Assembly: GCF_000379465.1 (NCBI RefSeq)
Contig: NZ_KB905425.1
Coordinates: 205,163 to 269,162, forward strand
Direction of reading: 5' to 3'
Length of the DNA: 64,000 nucleotides
Source: Sciscionella marina DSM 45152
GTDB taxonomy: Bacteria > Actinomycetota > Actinomycetes > Mycobacteriales > Pseudonocardiaceae
Within the stretch, counting starts at the first letter, position 1. Each line of letters opens with the position of its first letter. Both the position numbers and the translations under genes were made by a program. The notes under the pieces were generated by a model. It did no database searches. It saw nothing but the letters and a program-made list of their open reading frames with translations, and had not been told where the DNA came from. This document shows positions 7,299 through 14,471 of this stretch, piece by piece.

Positions 7299-8162
7299 GT
7301 GCCAGAGCTCACCTTCCGTGGTCGTACTGTGGCCAGGGACCGCGCACTGATCATGGCGATCGTCAACCGGACGCCGGATTCCTTTTATGACAACGGGATC
7401 ACCTACGCCGACGAGGCGGCGCGCACCGCGATCGGCTCGTCCATCGCCGAGGGGGCCGATGTGATCGACCTCGGTGGCGTGCCCGCGAGCCCCGGTCCCG
7501 AGGTGACCGTGGCCCAGGAACTCGACCGGGTGCTGCCGACCCTCGAATGGGCCCGCGAGGCCTATCCGGACCTGGTGATCAGTGTGGATACCTGGCGGCA
7601 CGAGGCGGCCGCCCGGATGTGTGCCGCGGGTGCCGACCTGATCAACGACAGCTGGGGCGGGGTCGATCCGGAGATCGTGGAGGTGGCCGCGCAGTACGGG
7701 GCCGGGTATGTGTGCGCCCATACCGGTGGACTGGCGCCGCGGACCGATCCGGTGCGCCCGCAGTACGCGGACGTGGTCGGCTCCGTGGTCGACGATCTGG
7801 TGGGGCAGGCCGAACGCGCCGTGACCAAGGGTGTACCGCGCGAGGGTATTCTCATCGATCCGGCACTGGATTTCGGCAAGAACAGCCACCACAGCCTCGA
7901 GGTACTGCGGAACGTGCCCAAACTGGTCGAGACCGGCTGGCCGGTGCTGATGGCCATGTCGAACAAGGGTTTCGTCGGGGAAACCCTGGATGTCGAACTC
8001 GACGAGCGAGTGACCGGCACGCTCGCCTCGACCGGCTGGGCCGCACGGGATGGGGCGGCGATGTTCCGCGCCCATCAGGTCCGGGAGACCAGGCAGGTGG
8101 TCGAGATGGTGGCTACGCTGCTCGGACAGCGACCACCGGCGAACGTGGTGCGCTGGGTCTAG
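7299..8162 (+). CDS. folP2: dihydropteroate synthase paralogue, FolP2 type
   Basis: 287 residues of TIM-barrel DHPS fold. NRTPDSFYDNG (about 23-33) matches the first pterin-binding loop and LINDSWGG the central strand. The second loop reads DLGGVPASPGPEV where true DHPS has GGESTRPG, so the Ser/Thr-Arg pair that binds p-aminobenzoate and phosphate is missing. This is the pattern of mycobacterial FolP2, reported not to complement DHPS loss. The GTG start has a strong AAGGAGG at 7283-7289. It probably uses a pterin-like substrate for an unknown reaction; the adjacent RibD-C reductase supports this. Confidence 0.83.
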   Translation: MPELTFRGRTVARDRALIMAIVNRTPDSFYDNGITYADEAARTAIGSSIAEGADVIDLGGVPASPGPEVTVAQELDRVLPTLEWAREAYPDLVISVDTWRHEAAARMCAAGADLINDSWGGVDPEIVEVAAQYGAGYVCAHTGGLAPRTDPVRPQYADVVGSVVDDLVGQAERAVTKGVPREGILIDPALDFGKNSHHSLEVLRNVPKLVETGWPVLMAMSNKGFVGETLDVELDERVTGTLASTGWAARDGAAMFRAHQVRETRQVVEMVATLLGQRPPANVVRWV

Positions 8163-8213
8163 AGATGCACATCACTGTTGTTCAGGGCATACGCGCCAAG
8201 CATGCTTGCCCGT

Positions 8214-8249
8214 GATCGACAGGGTCTACGAGATCGACAGAGTCTAGGG
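8214..8249 (+). repeat. two 18-bp tandem repeats upstream of the oxidoreductase gene
   Basis: GATCGACAGGGTCTACGA (8214-8231) is followed directly by GATCGACAGAGTCTAGGG (8232-8249), 15 of 18 positions identical. The second copy ends 11 bases before the GTG at 8261 and carries part of the ribosome-binding site. It could be a tandem operator or a chance duplication. Confidence 0.5.
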
Positions 8250-8260
8250 AGAGGTCAGCG

Positions 8261-11116
8261 GTGACCGAGGCAATCGCAATGGAGGATCTCGGCTGGGCGT
8301 TACGCGATGCGGGAATCGAGGAATTCGACATGTCGAGCCTCGCGCGCGCGGAGTATTCGGCGGATGCCTCGCTGTACCGGGTCCCGCCCGCGGCCATCGT
8401 GCGGCCGCGCGATCTGGACGAGGTCGCGGCGGTGGTCAAGGTCGCCGAGGAGACCAAGACCCCGATCACGCCGCGCGGCGCGGGCACCTCGATCGCGGGC
8501 AATGCGGTCGGTAAGGGCATCATCCTCGATTTCACCAAGCACTTCGCGCGGATACTGGACATCGATCCGCGTGCGGGAACCGCGACCGTGCAGCCCGGGG
8601 TGGTGCTCGATTCTCTGCAGGCGGCCGCGGCGCCGCACGGGCTGCGGTTCGGCCCGGATCCCTCCACGCACAACCGCGCCACGCTCGGCGGGATGCTCGG
8701 CAACAACGCCTGCGGTTCGCGCGCGCTCGGGTATGGGCGCACCGCGGACAACGTGGTCAGCATCGAACTGCTCAGCGGCACGGGGCGGGGGATCACCGCG
8801 ATGCGGGGCATGGACCCGGCCGATTCGCCGACGCTCGCCGCGCTCTCGGATCTGGTGCGGGAGAACCTCGCCACGCTGCGCACCCAGTTCGGCCGGTTCC
8901 GCCGCCAGGTCTCCGGCTATTCGCTCGAGCACCTGCTTCCGGAGAACGGCTTCAATCTCGCCAAGGCCCTGGTGGGCACCGAGGGCACGCTCGGCATCGT
9001 CACCGAGGCAACGCTGAACCTGGTCGAGCGGCCGACCGATTCGGTGCTCGTCGTGCTCGGTTACCCGGACATGCCCGCGGCCGCGGACGCGGTCCCCGCG
9101 CTGTTGCCGCACAATCCGGTCGCCATGGAGGGGCTGGACGCGCGCATCGTGGACGTGGTGCAGGAACGCAAGGGTGCGGGCCGGGTGCCCACACTGCCCA
9201 AGGGCAAGGGCTGGCTGATGGTCGAGCTCGCCGGGCGGCGCATGGAGGAGCTCTCCGCGCTCGCCGCACGCATGGTCCGCGAGGCGGGCGCGCTCGATTC
9301 GATGATCGTCACCGACCCGCGCGAGGCGGCCGCGCTCTGGCGTATCCGCGAGGACGGTTCCGGGCTTTCCGCGCGCTCCATGGAGAATCGGCCCGCGCAC
9401 GCCGGTTGGGAGGACTCCGCGGTTCCGCCGGAGCAGCTCGGTGACTATCTGCGAGAGTTCGAGGAGCTGCTGAAGCAATTCGACCTGACCTCGATGCCCT
9501 ACGGGCACTTCGGCGATGGCTGCGTGCACGCGCGGATCGATTTCCCGCTGGACCGCACCGGTGGACCCGCGCGGTTCCGGGAGTACCTGTTCGAGGCGGC
9601 CAAACTCGTCGCGCGGCACGGCGGCTCGATGTCCGGGGAACACGGGGACGGCCGGGCGCGCGGAGAACTGCTCCCGATGATGTACTCCCCGGACGTGATC
9701 GGGCTTTTCGGTGCGGTCAAAGGGATTTTCGATCCGCTCGACCTGATGAACCCGGGCGTGATCGTGCGCCCGCGCCCGGTACACGCCGATATCCGGGTGG
9801 CCGAGGCGAAACCGGTGACCCGCAAGCTCGGGTTGCGGTTCGCGCACGACCACGGGGATTTCTCCGAGGCGGTGCACCGCTGCACCGGGGTCGGGAAATG
9901 CCGGGCGGACACCACCGACTCCGGTGGCGTGATGTGTCCCTCCTACCTGGCGACCGGTGAGGAGAAGGACTCCACCCGCGGCCGGGCGCGGATCCTGCAG
10001 GAAATGGTGAACGGTTCGATCGTCGGCAACGGCTGGCGTTCCCCCGAGGTGCGGGACGCGCTCGATTTGTGCCTGTCCTGCAAGGGATGCGCCTCGGACT
10101 GTCCGACCGGGGTGGACATGGCCGCGTACAAGGCTGAGGCGCTGCACCAGGCGTACCGGCACCGGCCGCGGCCCGCCACGCACTACAGCCTCGGGTGGCT
10201 GCCCCGCTGGGCGCGGCTCGCCTCGAAGACACCGAAGCTCGCGAACGGCGCGCTCGGCAACCGCGGGCTCGCCGCGATCGCCAAATTCTTCGGCGGCATC
10301 GACAAACGCCGCGATCTGCCCCAGTTCACCGAGCAGACCTTTCGCGCCTGGTACGCGCAGAACCGCACCGGGGACTCCCGTGTGGACGGTCAGTCCCCGG
10401 TGCTGCTCTGGGTGGACACCTTCACCAACTACTTCCAGCCCGAGGTCGCGGTCACCGCACTGCGATTCCTCGAATCACTCGGGTTCGCCGTGCACATCAC
10501 CGAGAAACCGGTTTGCTGCGGGCTGACCTGGATCTCCACCGGGCAGCTGAGCACCGCGCGCCGGATGATCCGCCGCTCGATGCGCGAGCTCGATCCGTTC
10601 GTACGCCTCGGTGTCCCGATCGTGGGCCTCGAACCCTCGTGCACCGCCGTGTTCCGCTCCGATGCCGCGGAACTGTTGCGGGGCACCAAGAAGATGCCGC
10701 TCGAACGGGTTGAGGAGATCGCCGGTTCCACGTACACGCTTGCCGAACTCCTGCGCAAGTTCCGTCCACAGTGGACACCGCCGGATCTGAGCGGGACCGA
10801 GGTCGTCGCTCAGCCGCACTGTCATCAGCACGCCGTGCTCGGCTGGCAGGCCGATGAGGAACTGCTGAAACAGTCCGGTGCGCAGGTGCGCCCGGTCGGC
10901 GGATGCTGTGGCCTCGCAGGCAATTTCGGTGTCGAGCGGGGACACTACGACGTCTCGGTCAAGGTGGCCGAGAACGCACTGCTTCCCGCGGTGCGCGAGG
11001 CCGGCGAGGCGGTCGTGCTGGCGGACGGATTCTCCTGCCGCACCCAGCTCGATCAGCTCGCCGACCGTCGCGCAATGCACCTCGTGGAGCTGTTGACCCG
11101 CGAGGGGCCATCCTGA
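8261..11116 (+). CDS. FAD-linked oxidase fused to 4Fe-4S and CCG-domain oxidoreductase
   Basis: 951 residues in one chain. Residues about 45-220 form the PCMH FAD-binding domain (TPRGAGTSIAGNAVGKG and LGGMLGNNACGSRALGYGR). Residues about 260-500 are the FAD-oxidase C-terminal domain with the histidine-rich MPYGHFGDGCVHAR. Around 530-630 are two 4Fe-4S groups (CTGVGKC...CPS and CLSCKGCASDCPTG), and the C-terminus holds two CCG domains (PVCCGLTW and GGCCGLAGNFG). This is the GlcD-GlcF/D-lactate dehydrogenase type fusion that oxidises a 2-hydroxy acid and passes electrons to the membrane pool. The substrate is not determined. GTG start with GGGAGAGG upstream. Confidence 0.9.
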   Translation: MTEAIAMEDLGWALRDAGIEEFDMSSLARAEYSADASLYRVPPAAIVRPRDLDEVAAVVKVAEETKTPITPRGAGTSIAGNAVGKGIILDFTKHFARILDIDPRAGTATVQPGVVLDSLQAAAAPHGLRFGPDPSTHNRATLGGMLGNNACGSRALGYGRTADNVVSIELLSGTGRGITAMRGMDPADSPTLAALSDLVRENLATLRTQFGRFRRQVSGYSLEHLLPENGFNLAKALVGTEGTLGIVTEATLNLVERPTDSVLVVLGYPDMPAAADAVPALLPHNPVAMEGLDARIVDVVQERKGAGRVPTLPKGKGWLMVELAGRRMEELSALAARMVREAGALDSMIVTDPREAAALWRIREDGSGLSARSMENRPAHAGWEDSAVPPEQLGDYLREFEELLKQFDLTSMPYGHFGDGCVHARIDFPLDRTGGPARFREYLFEAAKLVARHGGSMSGEHGDGRARGELLPMMYSPDVIGLFGAVKGIFDPLDLMNPGVIVRPRPVHADIRVAEAKPVTRKLGLRFAHDHGDFSEAVHRCTGVGKCRADTTDSGGVMCPSYLATGEEKDSTRGRARILQEMVNGSIVGNGWRSPEVRDALDLCLSCKGCASDCPTGVDMAAYKAEALHQAYRHRPRPATHYSLGWLPRWARLASKTPKLANGALGNRGLAAIAKFFGGIDKRRDLPQFTEQTFRAWYAQNRTGDSRVDGQSPVLLWVDTFTNYFQPEVAVTALRFLESLGFAVHITEKPVCCGLTWISTGQLSTARRMIRRSMRELDPFVRLGVPIVGLEPSCTAVFRSDAAELLRGTKKMPLERVEEIAGSTYTLAELLRKFRPQWTPPDLSGTEVVAQPHCHQHAVLGWQADEELLKQSGAQVRPVGGCCGLAGNFGVERGHYDVSVKVAENALLPAVREAGEAVVLADGFSCRTQLDQLADRRAMHLVELLTREGPS

Positions 11117-11196
11117 ATGGATCTGCGAGGCGGTGCCGGTGCCGCGGTGCAAGCGGACTGCCGGGTGAAATGCGGCCACGCCGCCGGGAAATACAG

Positions 11197-11415
11197 TTAG
11201 CGGTTCTGTCCCCTGCGCAGTATGGCGGGTGGGGCATTGTCCTTGCGCCCCTTGGCTTTCAGCACACCCTTGGCACCCCGTTGCCGTGGGCGCCCGCCGT
11301 GCTGTGTGGCATTTTCGCCGGTCGGCCGCTGTCCGGGGATATTGCCGTGCATACCGGCGCGGATATCCTCGACGCTCGGCAGTTCGGCGGCGAGTGTGCT
11401 GACGGATTTCGTCAC
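11197..11415 (-). CDS. unknown basic 72-residue protein
   Basis: The start is a GTG at 11415 preceded by a near-perfect AGGAGGT (spacing 5), which is strong evidence that this short frame is translated. The protein has an N-terminal part (TKSVSTLAAELPSVEDI), a central Gly/Gln/Pro-rich low-complexity stretch and a very basic C-terminus (GAKGVLKAKGRKDN, RRGQNR). There is no cysteine, no membrane segment and no signal peptide. I recognise no family. Basic disordered tails of this kind often bind nucleic acid, but that is inference; a peptide precursor is another possibility. It is convergent with the oxidoreductase, with no gene between. Confidence 0.6.
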   Translation of the reverse strand: MTKSVSTLAAELPSVEDIRAGMHGNIPGQRPTGENATQHGGRPRQRGAKGVLKAKGRKDNAPPAILRRGQNR

Positions 11416-11748
11416 GATGGACCTCCTCGAAAAGACGCTCTTGGATACACGTGTCCTACGTGCGCGTAACAGAACTGTGTTGGTAGATACCAATCCGGCA
11501 TCCAGTAAGCCGAACCGCTTGTCTTCGATGAAGAGTCGCTCTCGCTGGTTCGGCCTACTTCCTGCCTTCTTGGTATTCGCCGCGTTCAGTGAAAGTGGCG
11601 CGGCGATGCCGGTTGCTCGTCAGAAGAGCCCGGGATCAGAGGTTCATGAGCGTGCCCATGGCGACCACTGTAACGCATCGTGGCGCGCGCGCAAGCAATT
11701 AAACTCATTAGATGTCTAATGATTAGACGGACTTGCTAGACTTGCCCG
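11416..11748. other. 333-bp intergenic region between divergent genes
   Basis: No convincing coding sequence on either strand. The left part should hold the promoter and leader of the 72-residue protein; its only clear element is the AGGAGGT just upstream of 11415. The right end contains the MarR operator-like palindrome (11707-11720) and a second related half-site. Local base composition around 11440-11530 and 11695-11720 is richer in A/T than the rest of the window. Confidence 0.5.
11707..11720 (+). promoter_or_regulatory. MarR-type operator palindrome
   Basis: ATTAGA-TG-TCTAAT has perfect 6-base arms. A further TTAGAC half-site follows at 11723-11728, and TAGACT at 11737-11742 fits a -10 hexamer 6 bases before the ATG at 11749, implying a leaderless MarR mRNA. 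Autorepression by the adjacent MarR is the natural reading. Confidence 0.65.
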
Positions 11749-12189
11749 ATGTTTCACAAGGGTGAGGAACCCATCGGCCGCACGGTCGGCCGGGCGTCAC
11801 GCGCCATCGGGCGCGGGTTCGGTGAGGCGCTGAATGCGGCCGGCGGTTCCTTCTCGACCTGGATCGTGCTGCTCCAACTGAAGCTCGATCCCGGGGCGAG
11901 CCAGCGCGTGCTCGCGGCGGAGATCGGCATCGAGCCTGCGACGCTGACCCATCATCTCAACGGGATGGAGCGCTCCGGGCTGATCACCAGGCGCCGTGAT
12001 CCGGCGAACCGGAGGGTGCATATCGTGGAGCTGACCGAGGCGGGTGAGGCGCGGTTCGCCGAGCTCGCCGAAGCGGCGCGGGAATTCGACCGCCGGGTGC
12101 GTTCGGGGCTTTCCGCGGCCGAAATCGGCTCGTTGCGCGCGCTGCTCGGCAGGTTGTGTGCGAATATCGACGCCGAGGACACACCGTAG
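11749..12189 (+). CDS. MarR-family transcriptional regulator
   Basis: 146 residues. The winged helix-turn-helix spans about 50-100, with recognition helix EPATLTHHLNGMERSGLI and the wing RRRDPANRRVHIVELTEAG, which contains the MarR-typical D-x-R-x-x-x-V. N- and C-terminal helices would form the dimer interface. No cysteine is placed to suggest redox sensing (the only Cys lies near the C-terminus). The gene probably represses itself through the adjacent palindrome; other targets are unknown. It is followed after 9 bases by a DeoR-family gene. Confidence 0.9.
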   Translation: MFHKGEEPIGRTVGRASRAIGRGFGEALNAAGGSFSTWIVLLQLKLDPGASQRVLAAEIGIEPATLTHHLNGMERSGLITRRRDPANRRVHIVELTEAGEARFAELAEAAREFDRRVRSGLSAAEIGSLRALLGRLCANIDAEDTP

Positions 12190-12198
12190 GGAGTTCGC

Positions 12199-12981
12199 GT
12201 GGACAGGCACGAACGGCTGGCCACCCTGCTCGACATCGTCGGCAGGAGAGAGAAGGTCGACGTCGAGGAGATGGCCGAGGAGCTGCTCGTCTCGGCCGCC
12301 ACCGTACGTCGCGACCTGGATCATCTGGCCGAACAGCAGTTGCTCACCAGGACGAGGGGCGGCGCGGTCGCCAGCAATGTGGCCTATGGCCTTCCACTGC
12401 GGCACAAGGCGGCCAGGCACACCCCGGAGAAGCAGCGGATCAGCGCGCACGCCGCGGCACTGGTGCACCCCGGCATGGTCATCGGGCTCAACGGCGGGAC
12501 CACGACGACTGAGATCGCCCGCGCCGTCGCGATGCGCACCGACCTCGCCGAGGTGCAGGACGCGCTCGTCACCGTGGTCACCAATGCGCTGAACATCGCG
12601 GGCGAGCTCGCGGTGCGGCCCTACATCAAGATCGTGGTCACCGGCGGAGTCGCGCGCCAGCAGTCCTTCGAGCTCACCGGGCCGCTCGCCGGGCGCATCA
12701 TCGACGAGCTGAACATGGACATCCTCTTCCTCGGAGTGGACGCGTTGCACCCGAGCCGGGGCGCCTACGCCAGCCACGAAGGGGAAGCGGACATCAACCG
12801 GCTGATGACCACGCGTGCGGAGCGGGTGGTCGTGGTCGCCGATTCCTCCAAGATCGGCAAGGTCGCCTTCGCGCAGATCTGCCCGAGCTCCGGGGTGCAC
12901 GAGGTGATCACCGATGCCGAGGCACCCGAATCCGAGCTGGCGGCCCTGCGCGAGCACGGAATCGCGGTCACCACGGTCTGA
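12199..12981 (+). CDS. DeoR/GlpR-family transcriptional regulator
   Basis: 260 residues. The N-terminal DeoR helix-turn-helix is at about 1-57 (RREKVDVEEMAEELLVSAATVRRDLDHL), followed by TRTRGGAV and the C-terminal sugar-phosphate sensor domain with NGGTTTTEIARAV, a phosphate-binding loop, and TGGVARQQSFELTGP. Such proteins usually repress sugar catabolic operons and are released by a phosphorylated sugar. The SIS/ROK/PfkB/aldolase locus starts about 7 kb downstream and is a plausible target, but nothing in the sequence proves it. The C-terminal region reads GVDALHPSRGAYASHEGEADI, as in AgaR- and GlpR-like members. Confidence 0.9.
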   Translation: MDRHERLATLLDIVGRREKVDVEEMAEELLVSAATVRRDLDHLAEQQLLTRTRGGAVASNVAYGLPLRHKAARHTPEKQRISAHAAALVHPGMVIGLNGGTTTTEIARAVAMRTDLAEVQDALVTVVTNALNIAGELAVRPYIKIVVTGGVARQQSFELTGPLAGRIIDELNMDILFLGVDALHPSRGAYASHEGEADINRLMTTRAERVVVVADSSKIGKVAFAQICPSSGVHEVITDAEAPESELAALREHGIAVTTV

Positions 12982-13008
12982 TTCAGCGGATTCCCGGGTC
13001 GCCCTGCC

Positions 13009-13350
13009 CGGCGGCTGTTCACCGCGCTGCCGGGGCTCGTGCTCACCCGGCTCACCGTGGCCGATGCTCCCGCCTACTACGCCGTCCTGGACCGCAATCG
13101 CGAGCACCTCGGCCGCTACGGCGATCACCGGGACGAGTCCGCCGCGACCCTGGCCCGGGTCACCGCGCACCTCGAGGAGTAGGCGCTATGCCACCACCGT
13201 CCGCGCCGCCGTCATCCGGCACGCCGGACCGAGCGCCGGGCCACGGATATCTTCGCCGGGGTGATCCACGGAAACCACCGCAGTGCCGCCGTGTTGCACC
13301 GGCTCGGCCTCGCGGCCGTCACCGAATTCGACACCTACACCCGATTCATT
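13009..13350 (+). pseudogene. degraded GNAT (RimJ/RimL-type) acetyltransferase remnant
   Basis: Two pieces of one family lie in different frames. Piece 1, from about 13012, reads FTALPGLVLTRLTVADAP then AYYAVLDRNREHLGRYG and stops at a TAG near 13180. Piece 2 (about 13235-13350) reads GVIHGNHRSAAVLHRLG followed by a TEFDTYTRF-like end, the typical C-terminus of ribosomal-protein-type acetyltransferases. The middle, with the acetyl-CoA loop, is missing, frames do not match, and piece 1 has no proper start. It is therefore a decayed gene. The 3' end meets the convergent Sua5-like gene. Confidence 0.65.
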
Positions 13351-13966
13351 CGAACCGGCTGGGGTCCCCCGCGCCGTAGCGGATGATTTCCGGCTCCCCG
13401 GAGGAGAAGTCAACCACCGTGGTGGGTTCGGTCCCGCATTCGCCGGAGTCGATCACCGCGTCGACCACGTGATCGAGTTCTTCCTTGATGTCCCAGCCCT
13501 GGGTCATCGGTTCCTCGTGCCCGGGAAGCAGCAGGGTGCTGGAGAGCAGCGGTTCGCCGAGTTCGGCGAGCAGCGCGTGCACCACCGTGTGATCGGGAAT
13601 GCGCACGCCGACGGTTTTCTTTTTCGGGTGCATCATCCGCCGGGGCACCTCGTCGGATGCCGGCACGATAAAGGTGTAACTGCCCGGGGTCGCGCCCTTG
13701 ATCGCGCGGAACACCGCGGTGTTGATGTGTACGAATTGTCCGAGCTGCGCGAAACTCTCACACACCAGGGTGAAATGGTGGCGGTCATCGAGTTTGCGAA
13801 TGGACCGGATCCGCTCGATTCCGTCCTTGTTGCCGAGCTGCGCGCCGAGGGCGAAACAGGAATCGGTCGGATAGGCGATCAGTCCGCCACCGCGCACGAT
13901 GTCGACCGCTTTGCCGATGCTCCGCCGCTGCGGGTTCTCCGGGTGCACGTCGTAGTACTGCGCCAT
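13346..13966 (-). CDS. Sua5/YciO/YrdC-family protein (threonylcarbamoyl-AMP synthase-like)
   Basis: 206 residues forming one YrdC domain. GGLIAYPTDSCFALG (about 27-41) is the conserved substrate-entry strand and SIRKLDDRHHFTL carries the K-R-x-x-x-x-x-x-F-T nucleotide-binding pattern; SSTLLL is the later S-x-x-x motif. The absence of the C-terminal Sua5 domain and the general look place it with YciO/YrdC proteins. True members make threonylcarbamoyl-AMP for tRNA t6A37; YciO paralogues have uncertain roles, so the exact reaction is unclear. It is followed on the same strand, 14 bases away, by the coding region of a MarR regulator that lies upstream. Confidence 0.82.
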   Translation of the reverse strand: MAQYYDVHPENPQRRSIGKAVDIVRGGGLIAYPTDSCFALGAQLGNKDGIERIRSIRKLDDRHHFTLVCESFAQLGQFVHINTAVFRAIKGATPGSYTFIVPASDEVPRRMMHPKKKTVGVRIPDHTVVHALLAELGEPLLSSTLLLPGHEEPMTQGWDIKEELDHVVDAVIDSGECGTEPTTVVDFSSGEPEIIRYGAGDPSRFE

Positions 13967-13980
13967 CCACCGAGTCTAGA

Positions 13981-14427
13981 TCACGACTCGCATCCTTCGG
14001 CCACGGCGCGCATGACCCGCGCGGCGGCGCGCACATCCTCGGCGGGTACCTCGTGCAGCACGGTTTCCAGCCAGGCGTGGGTCGCCGCGTCCAGCTTCGT
14101 CACCACATTCCTGCCCTTTCTGGTGATGTGCACCAGGTTGGCGCGCCGGTCGCTGCCGTGCGCGGCGCGTTCCACGAGACCCTCCTCGGCGAGCCTGGTG
14201 ACCTGCCGGGTCACGTGCGGCGGGCGGACCAGCAGCAGCTCGGCGAGATCGCTGGTGCGCATCGGGGTGCCCGCGTTGGCCAGGGTGCGCAGCAGCGCGG
14301 CCGAGGCGCGTTCGAGGCGGACCCCGCAGGATTCGGCCATCCGCTCGTGGATGCGGCCGCGGGTCAGCGCGTAGGCCATCGCCGAAGCCGCCTGGGTGAG
14401 TTCGCGCGTATCCGCCTTCCCCGGCAT
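13981..14427 (-). CDS. MarR-family transcriptional regulator
   Basis: 148 residues with the MarR winged helix at about 45-105 (TSDLAELLLVRPPHVTRQVTRLAEEGLVER, then the wing AHGSDRRANLVHITRKG with the D-R-R motif). It is transcribed away from the serine hydrolase at 14472. A palindrome lies in the 44-base intergenic gap, so it probably controls itself and the hydrolase together. The ligand is unknown. Confidence 0.9.
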   Translation of the reverse strand: MPGKADTRELTQAASAMAYALTRGRIHERMAESCGVRLERASAALLRTLANAGTPMRTSDLAELLLVRPPHVTRQVTRLAEEGLVERAAHGSDRRANLVHITRKGRNVVTKLDAATHAWLETVLHEVPAEDVRAAARVMRAVAEGCES

Positions 14428-14438
14428 ATCTGTGATAG

Positions 14439-14451
14439 TAACCTAAGGTAA
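14439..14451. promoter_or_regulatory. candidate MarR operator between marR and the serine hydrolase
   Basis: TAACCTAAGGTAA is an odd-centred inverted repeat (ACCT-A-AGGT plus matching outer bases) in an unusually A/T-rich 30-base stretch. It lies 11 bases from the MarR start and 20 bases from the hydrolase start, so binding would block both. Confidence 0.6.
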
Positions 14452-14471
14452 GTAACAAATGGAGGTGAACC

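Noticed and set aside
7299-8162. Housekeeping dihydropteroate synthase (FolP1)
   Set aside because: The GGESTRPG loop that binds p-aminobenzoate is replaced by GGVPASPG, as in FolP2, so folate synthesis should not be assigned to it.
8300-10183. Long open frame on the minus strand inside the FAD/Fe-S oxidoreductase gene (627 codons)
   Set aside because: It is antisense to a gene with clear family motifs, reads as Arg/Ala/Pro-rich nonsense and has no family features. Such frames arise in very GC-rich genes with G/C in third codon positions. The same holds for other long antisense frames, such as 21451-23313, 23669-25132, 29768-31381, 34649-35785 and 49021-50540.
12199-12981. DeoR regulator as the proven repressor of the sugar locus
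   Set aside because: The family fits and a repeat array exists at the locus, but 7 kb and several unrelated genes separate them and no matching repeats are seen upstream of the deoR gene itself.
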